Assembly: GCA_003248935.1 (NCBI GenBank)
Contig: QFQF01000014.1
Coordinates: 1 to 64,000 of the forward strand
Length of the DNA: 64,000 nt
From: Sphingobium sp.
Lineage (GTDB): Bacteria > Pseudomonadota > Alphaproteobacteria > Sphingomonadales > Sphingomonadaceae
Reading direction: 5' to 3'
A model generated the notes under the pieces. That model ran no database searches and had not been told where the DNA came from. It worked only from the letters and a program-made list of their open reading frames with translations. Position 1 is the first letter of the stretch, and the number at the start of each line of letters is the position of its first letter. Positions 1 to 8,917 of the stretch are shown here, one piece after another. A program made the position numbers and the translations under genes.

Positions 1-103
1 CGATCCGGGGATGGGATTTTTCTTGAGCCCCGCACCGGAAACATCGCTGCACGTGCTGTCGAACCTTCAAAAGCTGAAGTCGGCGTTGGGGCTTCCGCTG
101 TAG
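1..103 (+). pseudogene. sul1: sul1 (sulfonamide-insensitive dihydropteroate synthase), internal fragment
   Basis: The frame starting at base 2 reads a piece of dihydropteroate synthase, starting with DPGMGFFLSPAPETSLH and continuing through LQKLKSALGLPL to a TAG. It matches, from memory, the class 1 integron enzyme Sul1 (roughly residues 170-205) rather than chromosomal FolP or Sul2, which differ here. Intact Sul1 continues LPL-LVSVSRKS, so the match stops at about base 98, inside the codon after LP, and the TAG belongs to the joined DNA. The catalytic SRKS segment and the C terminus are missing, so this piece cannot give resistance. The 5' part lies off the left edge. Sul1 normally sits in the 3' conserved segment of class 1 integrons, so this is a transferred and truncated remnant, or an assembly join. 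Confidence 0.85.
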
Positions 104-550
104 AATATTTTACAGATCAGGAACTTGGCCTACCTCGATTGGGGCAAGCCAAGTCGGAAACTAACGCTCGTCCTGAAGCACAAATCCCAAGCGTTTCATT
201 CAGCAGGAGACAGGGCACTTCCAACTCCTTATGATGTCCGCTGTCAAAATATGGAAGTGCGGGCTCAAGTGACCGGGATGGGGCGGGGGCAGGCATCAGG
301 TGATCTCTGTTCACCAGCGGTCGATCGTACCGGCGGCGAGGTGGATCAGCGAGCGACACTAAAAGCTAAAAGATACCTTCGTGTTTGTCTTTCGTGGAGG
401 CGATGTCGAACCGATCGGCTGCGTTCCATCGCATATTCTCTCAGAAGCAAAGCCTTAGAGGAATATTGGGCTATCCATGCCCGTTGGCCCATTTGGCACT
501 TTATAACAAGGAAACAGCGATAGTACGCCATTTTTCTGGCTTTTAGAAAT
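104..550. other. Lower-GC intergenic stretch between the sul1 scar and tRNA-Asn
   Basis: About 450 bases of roughly 50% GC, well below the neighbouring genes. A frame stays open on the plus strand to base 523 and shorter frames exist on the minus strand, but none has a ribosome binding site, a recognisable domain or the codon bias of the region. I cannot identify insertion-sequence ends, an integrase or an integron attC site. Its position between a truncated resistance gene and the 3' end of a tRNA suggests the residue of an integrated element, which is inference. Confidence 0.5.
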
Positions 551-625
551 TGGCTCCCCGGGCCTGATTCGAACAGGCGGCCGTCCGATTAACAGTCGGA
601 TGCTCTACCGCTGAGCTACCGGGGA
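551..625 (-). tRNA. tRNA-Asn (anticodon GTT)
   Basis: Read on the minus strand, bases 625 to 551 fold as a standard cloverleaf. The 7-bp acceptor stem is TCCCCGG paired with CCGGGGA. The D arm contains AGCTCAGCGGTAGAGC, the anticodon stem-loop carries GTT (bases 593-591), and the T arm contains GTTCGAATC. Discriminator G is followed by an encoded CCA at 553-551. The foreign-looking DNA begins directly beyond its 3' end, where tRNA-specific integrases commonly insert elements. Confidence 0.97.
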
Positions 626-677
626 ACACTGATCGGAGGCGCGCCTATAGCAGCGGGTTTTGAGCGATGGCAAGGCC

Positions 678-1454
678 TCATGTGACAAATTGTTCGGCCG
701 CGATGCGATCGTCCAGCGTATGCTCGGGATCGAACAGCAGCGTCAGCGGATTCGTGCGGTCGATCTTCACTTCGACGCGCGCGACATCGCGGACTTCGCG
801 CTGGTCGCCGACCGCGCTGACCGGCCGTTTGACCGGGTCGAGGACCGAGAATTTGACCACCGTTCCTTCGGGCAGGATGGCGCCGCGCCACCGGCGGGGG
901 CGAAACGGGCTGATCGGCGTCAGGGCGATGAGCCCGCTGCCCAGCGGCAGGATCGGGCCGTGCGCCGACAGGTTATAGGCGGTCGATCCGGCCGGGGTAG
1001 CCACCAGCACGCCGTCGCACACCAGTTCGGGCAGGACGACGCGGCCGTCGACCTGCACCTCCAGCCAGGCGGTCTGGCGCGTCTCGCGCAGCAGGGAGAC
1101 CTCGTTGATCGCGGGAATCGAGAATTGCTCGCCATCGACGGTCTCGACCGCCATGCGCAGCGGCAGCACCTTGAACGCTTTCGCCGCGGCGAGCCGCTGT
1201 TCGAGCCGTTCGAGGCGCCATTCGTTCATCAGGAAGCCGACGGTGCCCAGGTTCATGCCGAACACCGGCAGGATGCGGCGCCCCTCCAGCATCGCGTGCA
1301 GCGTCTGGAGCATGAAGCCGTCGCCGCCCAGGGCGATGACCATGTCGGCCTGCGCCAGGTCGACGAAATCATAGACCGAACGCAGCCGCTCCTCTGCGGC
1401 CCGCGCGGCTTGCGTGGGGGAGGCGACCAGCGCCCAGCGCGTTTCCGGGGTCAT
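678..1454 (-). CDS. nadK: NAD kinase
   Basis: A 258-residue NAD kinase, the cytoplasmic enzyme that phosphorylates NAD+ to NADP+ with ATP. The family GGDG motif is at residues 43-46 (LGGDGFML), the conserved NE pair at 117-118 (INEVSLL), and the glycine/threonine-rich nucleotide site DGVLVATPAGSTAYNLSA spans about 147-164. Length is normal for short bacterial NAD kinases. Its ATG overlaps the stop codon of moaA by four bases (ATGA), so the two are probably translationally coupled and transcribed from in front of moaA. The gene ends 52 bases before the tRNA-Asn gene. Confidence 0.96.
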   Translation of the reverse strand: MTPETRWALVASPTQAARAAEERLRSVYDFVDLAQADMVIALGGDGFMLQTLHAMLEGRRILPVFGMNLGTVGFLMNEWRLERLEQRLAAAKAFKVLPLRMAVETVDGEQFSIPAINEVSLLRETRQTAWLEVQVDGRVVLPELVCDGVLVATPAGSTAYNLSAHGPILPLGSGLIALTPISPFRPRRWRGAILPEGTVVKFSVLDPVKRPVSAVGDQREVRDVARVEVKIDRTNPLTLLFDPEHTLDDRIAAEQFVT

Positions 1455-2473
1455 CCGCCGGTAACGCTCATATGGCGGCGGGTGGCCGGCGCATGCACGC
1501 CGTCGATCACGAAGTCGTGGCGGGCGGGCTTGGCGGCCAGCGCCCTGTCGAGCAGGCTGTCCACGGCTCCGGCGCCACCCTCGCGGAAGGCGGTCTTCAG
1601 GTCGACATGATCCTCATGGCCCAGGCACATATAGATGCGCCCCTGCGCAGTGAGGCGCATCCGGTTGCAATCGGCGCAGAAATTATGGCTGAGCGGCGTG
1701 ATCATGCCCAGCTTCACGCGCATCCCCTCGACGCCGAAATAGCGGGCGGGGCCGCCCGTGCGATGAGGAATGGGGGACAAGGCATAAACCTGCCGCACGT
1801 CGGCGAGCGCCTCGTGCATCGGCAGGTAACGGTCCATGCGGTCCTCGTCGATCTCGCCCAGCGGCATGGTCTCGATAAGCGTGAGGTCGAGGCCCTGCGC
1901 ATCGCACCAGGCAAGCATATCGGGGATTTCATGTCCGTTTACGCCGCGCAGCGCCACCATGTTGATCTTGATTGCTATCCCTGCGCGCTGGGCGGCCGCG
2001 ATGCCGTCCAGCACTGCCCCCACGTCGCCGCCGCGCGTGACATGCGCGAAGGTTGCCGGGTCGCGACTGTCGAGGCTCACATTGATCCTGCGGATACCCG
2101 CGTCGTGCAGCGCCTCGGCATGCGTCGCCAGTTGCGTGCCGTTGGTGGTCAGCGTCAGTTCGTCGAGCGTGCCGGAGCCAAGGTGCCGGCCGATGCGCCG
2201 CGCCAGTTCGGGCAGGTCGCGTCGCACCAGCGGCTCTCCGCCCGACAGGCGGATGCGGCGTACACCACGTGCGATGAAGCGGTCCGCGATGATGGCGATC
2301 TCTTCCAGGGTCAACAACTCGCGGCGGGGCATGAACTGCATCTTTTCCGCCATGCAGTACCGGCAACGCAGGTCGCAGCGATCCGTCACGGAAATGCGCA
2401 GATAGTCGATCCGGCGGCCATGGCCGTCGGTCATCCCTTGCCTGCTCGTTTCCTGCGTCATCCCCATTGCCAT
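1451..2473 (-). CDS. moaA: GTP 3',8-cyclase MoaA (molybdenum cofactor biosynthesis)
   Basis: A radical-SAM enzyme that, with MoaC, converts GTP to cyclic pyranopterin monophosphate in molybdenum cofactor synthesis. The SAM-binding cluster CDLRCRYC gives C33, C37 and C40, followed by the SGGEP motif. The second, substrate-binding 4Fe-4S cluster is FCADCNRMRL plus a cysteine 13 residues on (YMCLG). The protein ends in SVTGG, and the terminal double glycine is needed for function in this family. The start is uncertain: ATG codons at residues 1, 5 and 14 are all possible, and residue 14 (base 2434) also precedes the first conserved block. nadK follows with an ATGA overlap. moaB lies 32 kb away in this window. 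Confidence 0.96.
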   Translation of the reverse strand: MAMGMTQETSRQGMTDGHGRRIDYLRISVTDRCDLRCRYCMAEKMQFMPRRELLTLEEIAIIADRFIARGVRRIRLSGGEPLVRRDLPELARRIGRHLGSGTLDELTLTTNGTQLATHAEALHDAGIRRINVSLDSRDPATFAHVTRGGDVGAVLDGIAAAQRAGIAIKINMVALRGVNGHEIPDMLAWCDAQGLDLTLIETMPLGEIDEDRMDRYLPMHEALADVRQVYALSPIPHRTGGPARYFGVEGMRVKLGMITPLSHNFCADCNRMRLTAQGRIYMCLGHEDHVDLKTAFREGGAGAVDSLLDRALAAKPARHDFVIDGVHAPATRRHMSVTGG

Positions 2474-2594
2474 TAGCTAGGACATGGCAGAAGGCCGCGC
2501 AAGCACCCGGGGACGACCTGCCGGCAAGCGGACCGTAACTTTCATGGTGGTACAAGCGGTGGTTGAGTCTTCTCTCGTCCTCGGACGGGGAGGC

Positions 2595-4664
2595 ATGGGT
2601 GAGCGGGGTAAGCGGAAGTTGACGGTACGGAACGATCGGGGGGAAGACGGCGGCACGCTGTTCATCCTCTCGCCGACAGACAGGGACGGGCTGGCCGCGC
2701 TGGCGGGCGGGATCGGCTGGCGGCCGATGGCGGCGCGCCGGGTGGAGGGTGCGGAGCGGCGCTTTCTGGCAAGCGATGCGCAGGTCATGCTGGTCGATCT
2801 GCGGGAGGATGCCGTATCGGCCAAGCACATCTCACCGCTGGGTGAAGCAGTGGCGGCAAGCGGCGGCGCGCTCATCGTTCTGGTGGCGGCTGGCCGGGAA
2901 AGTGATGTCCCCGCGCTGATCGCGAGCGGCGCGACCCATTTCCTCGCCGATCCGGTTACGGCTCCGGCGCTGTCGGCGGTACTGGCGTCGGCGCGTGCGT
3001 TGATCGGGCGGATCGGCGGTGGTCTGGTCGAGGGCGGGCACAGGCATGCGATCCGCCGCAATGACGCGCTGTTCTGGCGCCTCGATCGTCATAGCGGGCT
3101 GGTCATCCCCAGCGCCGAACTGGCGCGTCTGCTCGCCGTCGAGGGAGAGGCGCACCGCCCCTCCGCGCTGTTGAGGGCGATGGCCCCCCGTGACCGCGTC
3201 TCTGCCCTGCGCGCGGTGCGGGCGGCGACGCTGCGGGGCTCTGGCGCGTTCGCGCATGATATGGCCGGGCCGCCAAGCCGCCGCGCCGCCCACCATCTGT
3301 ATGTCGAGGACGATGCCGTCGTCGGCGAGGTGGAACTGATCGCGCCGGGGCAGGAGGTGTTACCGCGCTCCGCCCGCCGGGACAGCCTGACCGGGCTGGC
3401 CGACCGTACAGGCGCGGTGGAGTGGATCGGCGCGGCGCTGGAGGACGGGCGGGCACCGGCGCTCTTGTTGCTGTCGATCAGCGATCTGAGCGGCGCCAAC
3501 GCTGCCTATGGCCAGATTGTCGTCGATGCGCTCATCGGCCGCCTCGCGCGGCGGATGGAGCGGCTGGTCGAGGAGCTGGGCGGCGGGGATGCACTGATCG
3601 CCCGCATCGGCGGGGCGGAGTTCCTGATCGGCCTTCCGGGCGAGCAGGACGTTCCGGTCCGGGCGGACCGCGCCACGTTCCTTGCTCGGCGGCTGGTGTC
3701 CGTCATCGGACAGCCGTTCAACGCCGGGGATCACCTGATCCGGCTGACCGGCCGCTGCGGCATAGCGGAGGGGCATGACGGGGACGATGTGGTCCGCCTG
3801 CTGCGCCGGGCCGCGTCCGCGCTGGCTGACGCGCGCCAGTCGGACGGGGAGGGTATTCGCATCTATGCCGCCCGTCACAGCCGGGAGGTCGACGCGGACC
3901 GGCTGGAGGCCGACCTGCGCCTTGCCCTCGACCGGGGCGAGATCGGCATCGTGTTCCAGCCGCAATATGACGTCGCCGACGACGCCGTTGTCGGCGTCGA
4001 GGCGCTGGCGCGGTGGGATCATCCCGATCATGGCCCGCTGGGCGCGGCGGTGCTGTTCGCCACGGCCGAGCGATCCGACTTCCTGCTGCCGCTCTCGCGC
4101 CATATCCATGCGGAGGCGCTGCGGCTCGCCGCGTCGTGGCCAGCGGCCCTCTCGGACTTACGCCTGTCCATCAACGTGACGTCGGCGGACATCGCCCAAC
4201 CCGAATTCGTCGGCGATTTCCTGGGGCTGATCGCGGCCAGCGGCTTCCCTCGCGACCGCGTGACCGTCGAGATCACGGAGAGCGGCCTGATCGACGACCT
4301 CACCGCCGCCGCCGGCCTGATGGACCAGTTGCGGGTGGCGGGCCTGCGGATCGCGATCGACGACTTCGGCACCGGCTATTCCAGCCTCGCCTATCTGAAG
4401 GCGCTGCCGCTCGATTATCTGAAGATCGACAGCGGCCTTGCGCAGGACATCGCCGGTTCACCGCGCGACCGGGTTGTGGTGCAGAGCGTGATCCAGATGG
4501 CGCGCTCGCTCGGCCTGCGCGTGATCGCTGAAGGCGTGGAGACCGAGCAGCAGCGTGCGCTGCTCGCGCACGAGGGGTGCCATTATTATCAGGGCTTCCT
4601 GCGCGCGCCGCCGCTGAGCAGCGACGCGCTGGTGGAGCGGCTTACTTCAGCAGGATCCCGCTGA
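2595..4664 (+). CDS. GGDEF/EAL-domain protein, probable cyclic-di-GMP phosphodiesterase
   Basis: About 689 residues. A poorly conserved N-terminal part (to about 260) precedes a GGDEF domain and a C-terminal EAL domain. The GGDEF signature is degenerate, reading GGAEF at residues 339-343, so diguanylate cyclase activity is doubtful and the domain may only sense GTP. The EAL domain looks intact: EALARW with E469, then INVTSADI, VEITESG, DDFGTGYSSLAYLK, YLKIDSG and VIAEGVET. I therefore infer c-di-GMP hydrolysis. No membrane segment is obvious. The ATG at 2595 is chosen because GGGGAGG lies just before it; the frame is also open from 2484. The gene is divergent from moaA, and its last 23 bases overlap the convergent small secreted-protein gene. 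Confidence 0.88.
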   Translation: MGERGKRKLTVRNDRGEDGGTLFILSPTDRDGLAALAGGIGWRPMAARRVEGAERRFLASDAQVMLVDLREDAVSAKHISPLGEAVAASGGALIVLVAAGRESDVPALIASGATHFLADPVTAPALSAVLASARALIGRIGGGLVEGGHRHAIRRNDALFWRLDRHSGLVIPSAELARLLAVEGEAHRPSALLRAMAPRDRVSALRAVRAATLRGSGAFAHDMAGPPSRRAAHHLYVEDDAVVGEVELIAPGQEVLPRSARRDSLTGLADRTGAVEWIGAALEDGRAPALLLLSISDLSGANAAYGQIVVDALIGRLARRMERLVEELGGGDALIARIGGAEFLIGLPGEQDVPVRADRATFLARRLVSVIGQPFNAGDHLIRLTGRCGIAEGHDGDDVVRLLRRAASALADARQSDGEGIRIYAARHSREVDADRLEADLRLALDRGEIGIVFQPQYDVADDAVVGVEALARWDHPDHGPLGAAVLFATAERSDFLLPLSRHIHAEALRLAASWPAALSDLRLSINVTSADIAQPEFVGDFLGLIAASGFPRDRVTVEITESGLIDDLTAAAGLMDQLRVAGLRIAIDDFGTGYSSLAYLKALPLDYLKIDSGLAQDIAGSPRDRVVVQSVIQMARSLGLRVIAEGVETEQQRALLAHEGCHYYQGFLRAPPLSSDALVERLTSAGSR

Positions 4665-5064
4665 CGGAACCGTTGCGCACGGAACAGACGAAGCCCGTCG
4701 GGCCGTCGTTGCCCGCGTCGAGGCGGCCCTCAACCTCCCAGCCGGTCGACATCGTCGCGGCCCTGGGCACGCCGATGATCTTCGCGCTGCCGCCCGCTTC
4801 CTGAAGCGCATCGCTGGCGCAGGCTTCCCGCGCCGCCTTGGCCGTGGCGATCGGGCCATAGCCGGGCGTGGCATAGGGGGCCTGCTTGGCGTCCTTGTCC
4901 GCCGCGCGGGAGCGGGAGATGTCGCTCAGGATCGCTGCGTCGACGGCGTCATGGGCGCTGACGCCGCTGCCGCCGTCACGGCCGGGGCCGCCATTGCCAT
5001 ATTGGGCGAAGGCAGGCGTGCCGATGGCTGCCAGCGCGGCCAGCAGGGCGAAGGTCTTGGTCAT
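4642..5064 (-). CDS. Small secreted protein of unknown function
   Basis: A 140-residue protein with a clear Sec signal peptide: the hydrophobic run LLAALAAIGTPAFA at residues 7-20, with cleavage expected after AFA. The mature part is small and polar, with two cysteines (in EACASD and FVCSVRN) that could form a disulfide in the periplasm. It ends in a hydrophobic VSGILLK tail. I do not recognise a catalytic motif. It is convergent with the GGDEF/EAL gene, overlapping it by 23 bases, and sits downstream of another small membrane-protein gene on the same strand. Confidence 0.72.
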   Translation of the reverse strand: MTKTFALLAALAAIGTPAFAQYGNGGPGRDGGSGVSAHDAVDAAILSDISRSRAADKDAKQAPYATPGYGPIATAKAAREACASDALQEAGGSAKIIGVPRAATMSTGWEVEGRLDAGNDGPTGFVCSVRNGSVSGILLK

Positions 5065-5101
5065 GTCGGTATCCCCATAAGTCTGACGTGGTGTGCGACC
5101 C

Positions 5102-5356
5102 TCAGAACATCTGGCCGGAATAGGCTATGGCACCCAGCAGCATCACGATGGCAGAGCCATAGCCGAACGATGAGACCAGCAGGCGCCGGAGCGAATGCCC
5201 GGTATACGCGTCGTCGATCCGGGGTTCGCTTTCCATCCATGCGATCGCGCGGTCGAGATACTCGCTCCACGGCTCGCCCGGTTCCAGGGGCACGCCGTCG
5301 ACCAGTATGACCGGACGATCGGCCGGCTCGACGAGATCGGGAAAAGTCATGGACAC
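5102..5356 (-). CDS. Small single-pass membrane protein of unknown function
   Basis: An 84-residue frame starting with GTG at 5356; an in-frame ATG lies two codons later at 5350. AGAGGG lies ten bases before the GTG. The first 50 residues are acidic and soluble (for example EPGEPWSEYLDRAIAWMES). They are followed by one hydrophobic segment near the C terminus, FGYGSAIVMLLGAIAYSG, which could anchor the protein with its N terminus in the cytoplasm. No family recognised. It lies 37 bases upstream of the small secreted-protein gene and downstream of mfd, on the same strand. Confidence 0.55.
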   Translation of the reverse strand: MSMTFPDLVEPADRPVILVDGVPLEPGEPWSEYLDRAIAWMESEPRIDDAYTGHSLRRLLVSSFGYGSAIVMLLGAIAYSGQMF

Positions 5357-5437
5357 GGCAGTCGCACCCTCTTGTGACGACGGGATTTCATCATTGTAGC
5401 ACGGTCGGGCCGGACGACGCCAACCGTTCCCGTCCTG

Positions 5438-8400
5438 TTATCCTGCTACTTTTGCCAGACCTTTTGATAATTGCAATGCGCCGTTGAGCCGCGCGGCCGG
5501 ATCGCTCCAGGCGCGGGTGATGACGAGCTTGCTGTCCGGCCGCAGCTTGGCGGTGCCCTCCAGCTTCTGGACATAGGCGATGAGCCCCGCCGGATTGGGG
5601 AAGCTGTCGCCCTGGAAGCTGACGAGCGCGCCGCGCGGGCCAAGGTCGATCTTGGCGATCTGCGCCTTCACGCAGTTCTGCTTGATCTCGATGAGCTTCA
5701 GCAGGTTCTGCGTCGGCGCGGGCAGCTTGCCGAAACGGTCGATCAGTTCGGCGGCGAACGCTTCGAGCGCCTGCCTGTCCTCCAGTTCGTTGATACGGCG
5801 ATAAAGCGCCATGCGCAGGTCGAGGTCGGGGACATAGTCGTCCGGGATCATGATCGGCGCGTCGACGGTAATCTGCGGGGAGAAGCTCTCGCGCGGACGC
5901 TCGAGGCCGGCGCCGCCCGCCTTCGCGTCCATGATCGCCTCCTCCAGCATCGACTGGTAGAGTTCGAAGCCCACCTCCCGGATATGTCCCGACTGCTCGT
6001 CGCCGACCAGATTGCCGGCGCCGCGAATGTCGAGATCGTGGCTCGCCAGCTGGAAACCGGCCCCCAGCGTGTCGAGATCGGACAGGACCTTCAGCCGCTT
6101 CTCCGCCGTCTCCGTGATGATGCGGTCTGCGGGCGTCGTGAAATAGGCGTAGGCGCGCGCCTTCGACCGGCCGACGCGCCCGCGAAGCTGGTACAGCTGC
6201 GCGAGGCCGAAGCGGTCGGCACGATGGATGATCAGGGTGTTGGCGCTCGGGATATCAAGCCCGCTCTCGACGATCGTGGTGGAGAGCAGCACCTCGTACC
6301 TTTTGTCGTAGAAGGCCGACATGCGCTCCTCGACCTCGGTCGGGCTCATCTGGCCATGGGCGACGACCGGACGGACCTCCGGTACCTCGGTGCGCAGGAA
6401 CTCCTCGATATCGGCAAGGTCGGCGATCCGCGGCACCACGAAGAAGCTCTGGCCGCCGCGATAATGCTCGCGCAGCAGCGCTTCGCGGATCACCACGCCA
6501 TCCCACGGCATGACATAGGTGCGCACGGCGAGCCGGTCGACCGGCGGCGTCTGGATGACCGACAGTTCGCGCAGGCCGGACATCGCCATCTGGAGCGTGC
6601 GCGGGATCGGCGTCGCCGTCAGCGTCAGGACGTGGACGTCGGTCTTCAGGCTCTTGAGCCGTTCCTTGTGGGTAACGCCGAAACGCTGTTCCTCATCGAC
6701 GATGACAAGGCCCAGCCGCTTGAACTCCAGCCCCTTGGCGAGCAGGGCGTGGGTGCCCACGACGATGTCGACCGTGCCGTCGGCCAGGCCGTCCTTCACC
6801 GCCTTCGCCTCGGCGGCGGGGACCAGGCGCGAGAGGCGGCCGATCTTCAGCGGAAAGCCGCGAAAGCGCTCCTCGAAATTGTTGAAGTGCTGGCGGGCGA
6901 GCAGGGTGGTGGGACAGATCACCACGACCTGCTGCCCGGACATCGCCGCGACGAACGCCGCGCGCAGCGCCACCTCCGTCTTGCCGAAGCCGACGTCGCC
7001 GCAGACCAGCCGGTCCATCGGCTTGCCCTGGCCCAGATCGTCGAGCACGTCGGCGATGGCGCGGTCCTGATCGTCGGTTTCCTGATAGGGGAAGCGATCG
7101 ACGAATGCTGGATATCCGGCGCTGTCGGGTTCCGCGACCGGCGCGGGGCGCAGGGCGCGCTCGGCGGCCGTGCGGAGCAGTTCGCCCGCGATCTCCCGGA
7201 TGCGCTCGCGCATGCGTGCCCGGCGGCGCTGCCATGCCTCACCGCCCAGCTTGTCGAGCGCGACGCCGTCCGTCTCCGATCCGAAGCGGCTGAGGACATC
7301 GAGGTTCTCGACCGGTACGTAGAGCTTGTCACCGCCCGCATAGCCGAGCGCGACGCAATCGTGCGGCGCGTTGCCGACGGGAATAGAGACCAGCCCGTCA
7401 TAGCGGCCGATGCCATGATCGGTGTGGACGACAAGATCGCCGGGCGTCAGCGTCGCCAGTTCGGCGAGGAAGGCGTCGGCGCTCTTCTTCCGCTTGGCGC
7501 GGCGGACCAGCCGGTCGCCGAGCATGTCCTGCTCGGTAAGGACGGCGACATCGGGCGCGGTAAAGCCATGGTCGAGCGGCAGCACGGCCAGCGCGACATT
7601 GCCCGATGCGGCGGTGCCGAGCGCCGCCTGCCAGCTTTCCGCCTCGATCAGGCGTGTGACGCCGTGGTCGGCGAGCAGGCCGGACAGCCGCTCGCGCGCG
7701 CCGATCGAATAGCTGGCGATGACGATCTTCTTCGTGCCCAGCCGCAGTGCGCCCAGATGCTTGGCGACCGCTTCGTAGATATTGGCGTTCTGCGCGCGTT
7801 CGGGGGCGAAATCGCGGGCGCTCTCGACGCCGAAGTCGATGACCGACGGGCTCTCCGGCTCGTGGAAGGGCGAGGTGATGTGCAGACGGTGGGCGGCAAC
7901 CGCCCGCGCCCATTCGTCGGCATCGAGATAGAGCATCGCGGGCGGCAGCGGGCGGTATGCGCCGGGGTCGGCGGATTTCGCCGCGATGCGGTTTGCGTGA
8001 TAATCGCGGATCGCCTCGAACCGTGCCTCGGCCGCGCCGACCGTGCCATGGTCCCGGACGAACAGCGTATCCTCGCCCAGATGCTCGAACAGCGACACCA
8101 GCCGTTCCTCGAACAGGGGCAACCAGTGCTCCATGCCCGCGAGGCGGCGGCCGTCGCTCACCGCCTGATAGAGCGGATCGCCGGTTGCCGTGGCGCCGAA
8201 GGTCTCGCGATACCGGCCGCGGAACCGCTTGATGCTCTCCGCGTCCAGCAGCGCCTCTGACGCGGGTAGCAGGACGAATCCGTCGATCGCGTCCGTGGTC
8301 CGTTGTGTACCCGGATCGAAGCTGCGGACGGTCTCGATCTCGTCGCCGAAGAAATCGAGGCGCAGCGGCTGGGGCTCGCCGCCCGGGAACAGGTCGACGA

Positions 8401-8902
8401 TGCCGCCGCGAATCGCATATTCGCCCGCGTCGTGCACGGTGTCGGTGCGGACATAGCCGTTCGCCTGAAGCATCTCGGCCAGCTTATCGATCGCGATCCG
8501 CTCGCCCGGCGCAAGCCGCGCAATCAGCTGGCGAACGCGAAACGGCGTCAGCGTCCGCTGGGTGAGAGCGTTGACGGTCGTGAGGACCAGTTGCGGTCCC
8601 TCCGGCTTGCCCTGAAGCGCGTGGAGCCCGGCCAGCCGCTCGGACGCCGCGCGCAGCGACGGCGACGCGCGGTCATAGGGCAAGCAATCCCATGCTGGCA
8701 GGCGGACAATCGTGATCTCCGGCGCGAACCAGTGGGCGGTGTCGGCGATCGCCTGCATCGCCTGCTCGTCGGGTGCGACGAACACCAGTCGTCCGGGCGC
8801 GGCGCGGGCAAGGTCGGCGAGCAGCCATGGCTGGAAACCGGCCGGGACGCCGGAGAGGGTGAGGGGCGCCTTCGCCCCGACGATCGTTTGCAGGTCAGTC
8901 AC
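5438..8902 (-). CDS. mfd: Transcription-repair coupling factor Mfd
   Basis: At 1154 residues this is full length for Mfd, the ATPase that removes RNA polymerase stalled at DNA lesions and recruits UvrA. Visible parts in order are an N-terminal UvrB-like module, the RNA-polymerase-interacting domain around LTPGDLVVHTDHGIGRY, then RecG-like helicase motifs: Walker A CGDVGFGKTEVALR, DEEQRFGV box, LTATPIPRTLQMAMSG, and the TRG region near RLKVLSDLDTLGAGFQLASHD and GNLVGDEQSGHI. A C-terminal UvrA-binding module follows. Its ATG is 15 bases after the stop of sdhE, so the two form an operon. recG is divergent, an arrangement common in alphaproteobacteria. Confidence 0.98.
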   Translation of the reverse strand: MTDLQTIVGAKAPLTLSGVPAGFQPWLLADLARAAPGRLVFVAPDEQAMQAIADTAHWFAPEITIVRLPAWDCLPYDRASPSLRAASERLAGLHALQGKPEGPQLVLTTVNALTQRTLTPFRVRQLIARLAPGERIAIDKLAEMLQANGYVRTDTVHDAGEYAIRGGIVDLFPGGEPQPLRLDFFGDEIETVRSFDPGTQRTTDAIDGFVLLPASEALLDAESIKRFRGRYRETFGATATGDPLYQAVSDGRRLAGMEHWLPLFEERLVSLFEHLGEDTLFVRDHGTVGAAEARFEAIRDYHANRIAAKSADPGAYRPLPPAMLYLDADEWARAVAAHRLHITSPFHEPESPSVIDFGVESARDFAPERAQNANIYEAVAKHLGALRLGTKKIVIASYSIGARERLSGLLADHGVTRLIEAESWQAALGTAASGNVALAVLPLDHGFTAPDVAVLTEQDMLGDRLVRRAKRKKSADAFLAELATLTPGDLVVHTDHGIGRYDGLVSIPVGNAPHDCVALGYAGGDKLYVPVENLDVLSRFGSETDGVALDKLGGEAWQRRRARMRERIREIAGELLRTAAERALRPAPVAEPDSAGYPAFVDRFPYQETDDQDRAIADVLDDLGQGKPMDRLVCGDVGFGKTEVALRAAFVAAMSGQQVVVICPTTLLARQHFNNFEERFRGFPLKIGRLSRLVPAAEAKAVKDGLADGTVDIVVGTHALLAKGLEFKRLGLVIVDEEQRFGVTHKERLKSLKTDVHVLTLTATPIPRTLQMAMSGLRELSVIQTPPVDRLAVRTYVMPWDGVVIREALLREHYRGGQSFFVVPRIADLADIEEFLRTEVPEVRPVVAHGQMSPTEVEERMSAFYDKRYEVLLSTTIVESGLDIPSANTLIIHRADRFGLAQLYQLRGRVGRSKARAYAYFTTPADRIITETAEKRLKVLSDLDTLGAGFQLASHDLDIRGAGNLVGDEQSGHIREVGFELYQSMLEEAIMDAKAGGAGLERPRESFSPQITVDAPIMIPDDYVPDLDLRMALYRRINELEDRQALEAFAAELIDRFGKLPAPTQNLLKLIEIKQNCVKAQIAKIDLGPRGALVSFQGDSFPNPAGLIAYVQKLEGTAKLRPDSKLVITRAWSDPAARLNGALQLSKGLAKVAG

Positions 8903-8917
8903 GGGTGGGGCGTCGGT

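Noticed and set aside
125..523. Possible 132-residue gene after the sul1 scar
   Set aside because: No ribosome binding site, no recognisable domain and tryptophan/arginine-rich composition; treated as non-coding or decayed DNA.
5471..8260. Very long open frame on the plus strand opposite mfd
   Set aside because: Its sequence is charged and repetitive (rich in R, D, A), without domain similarity. It is the mirror of a strong mfd coding frame and results from the high GC content.
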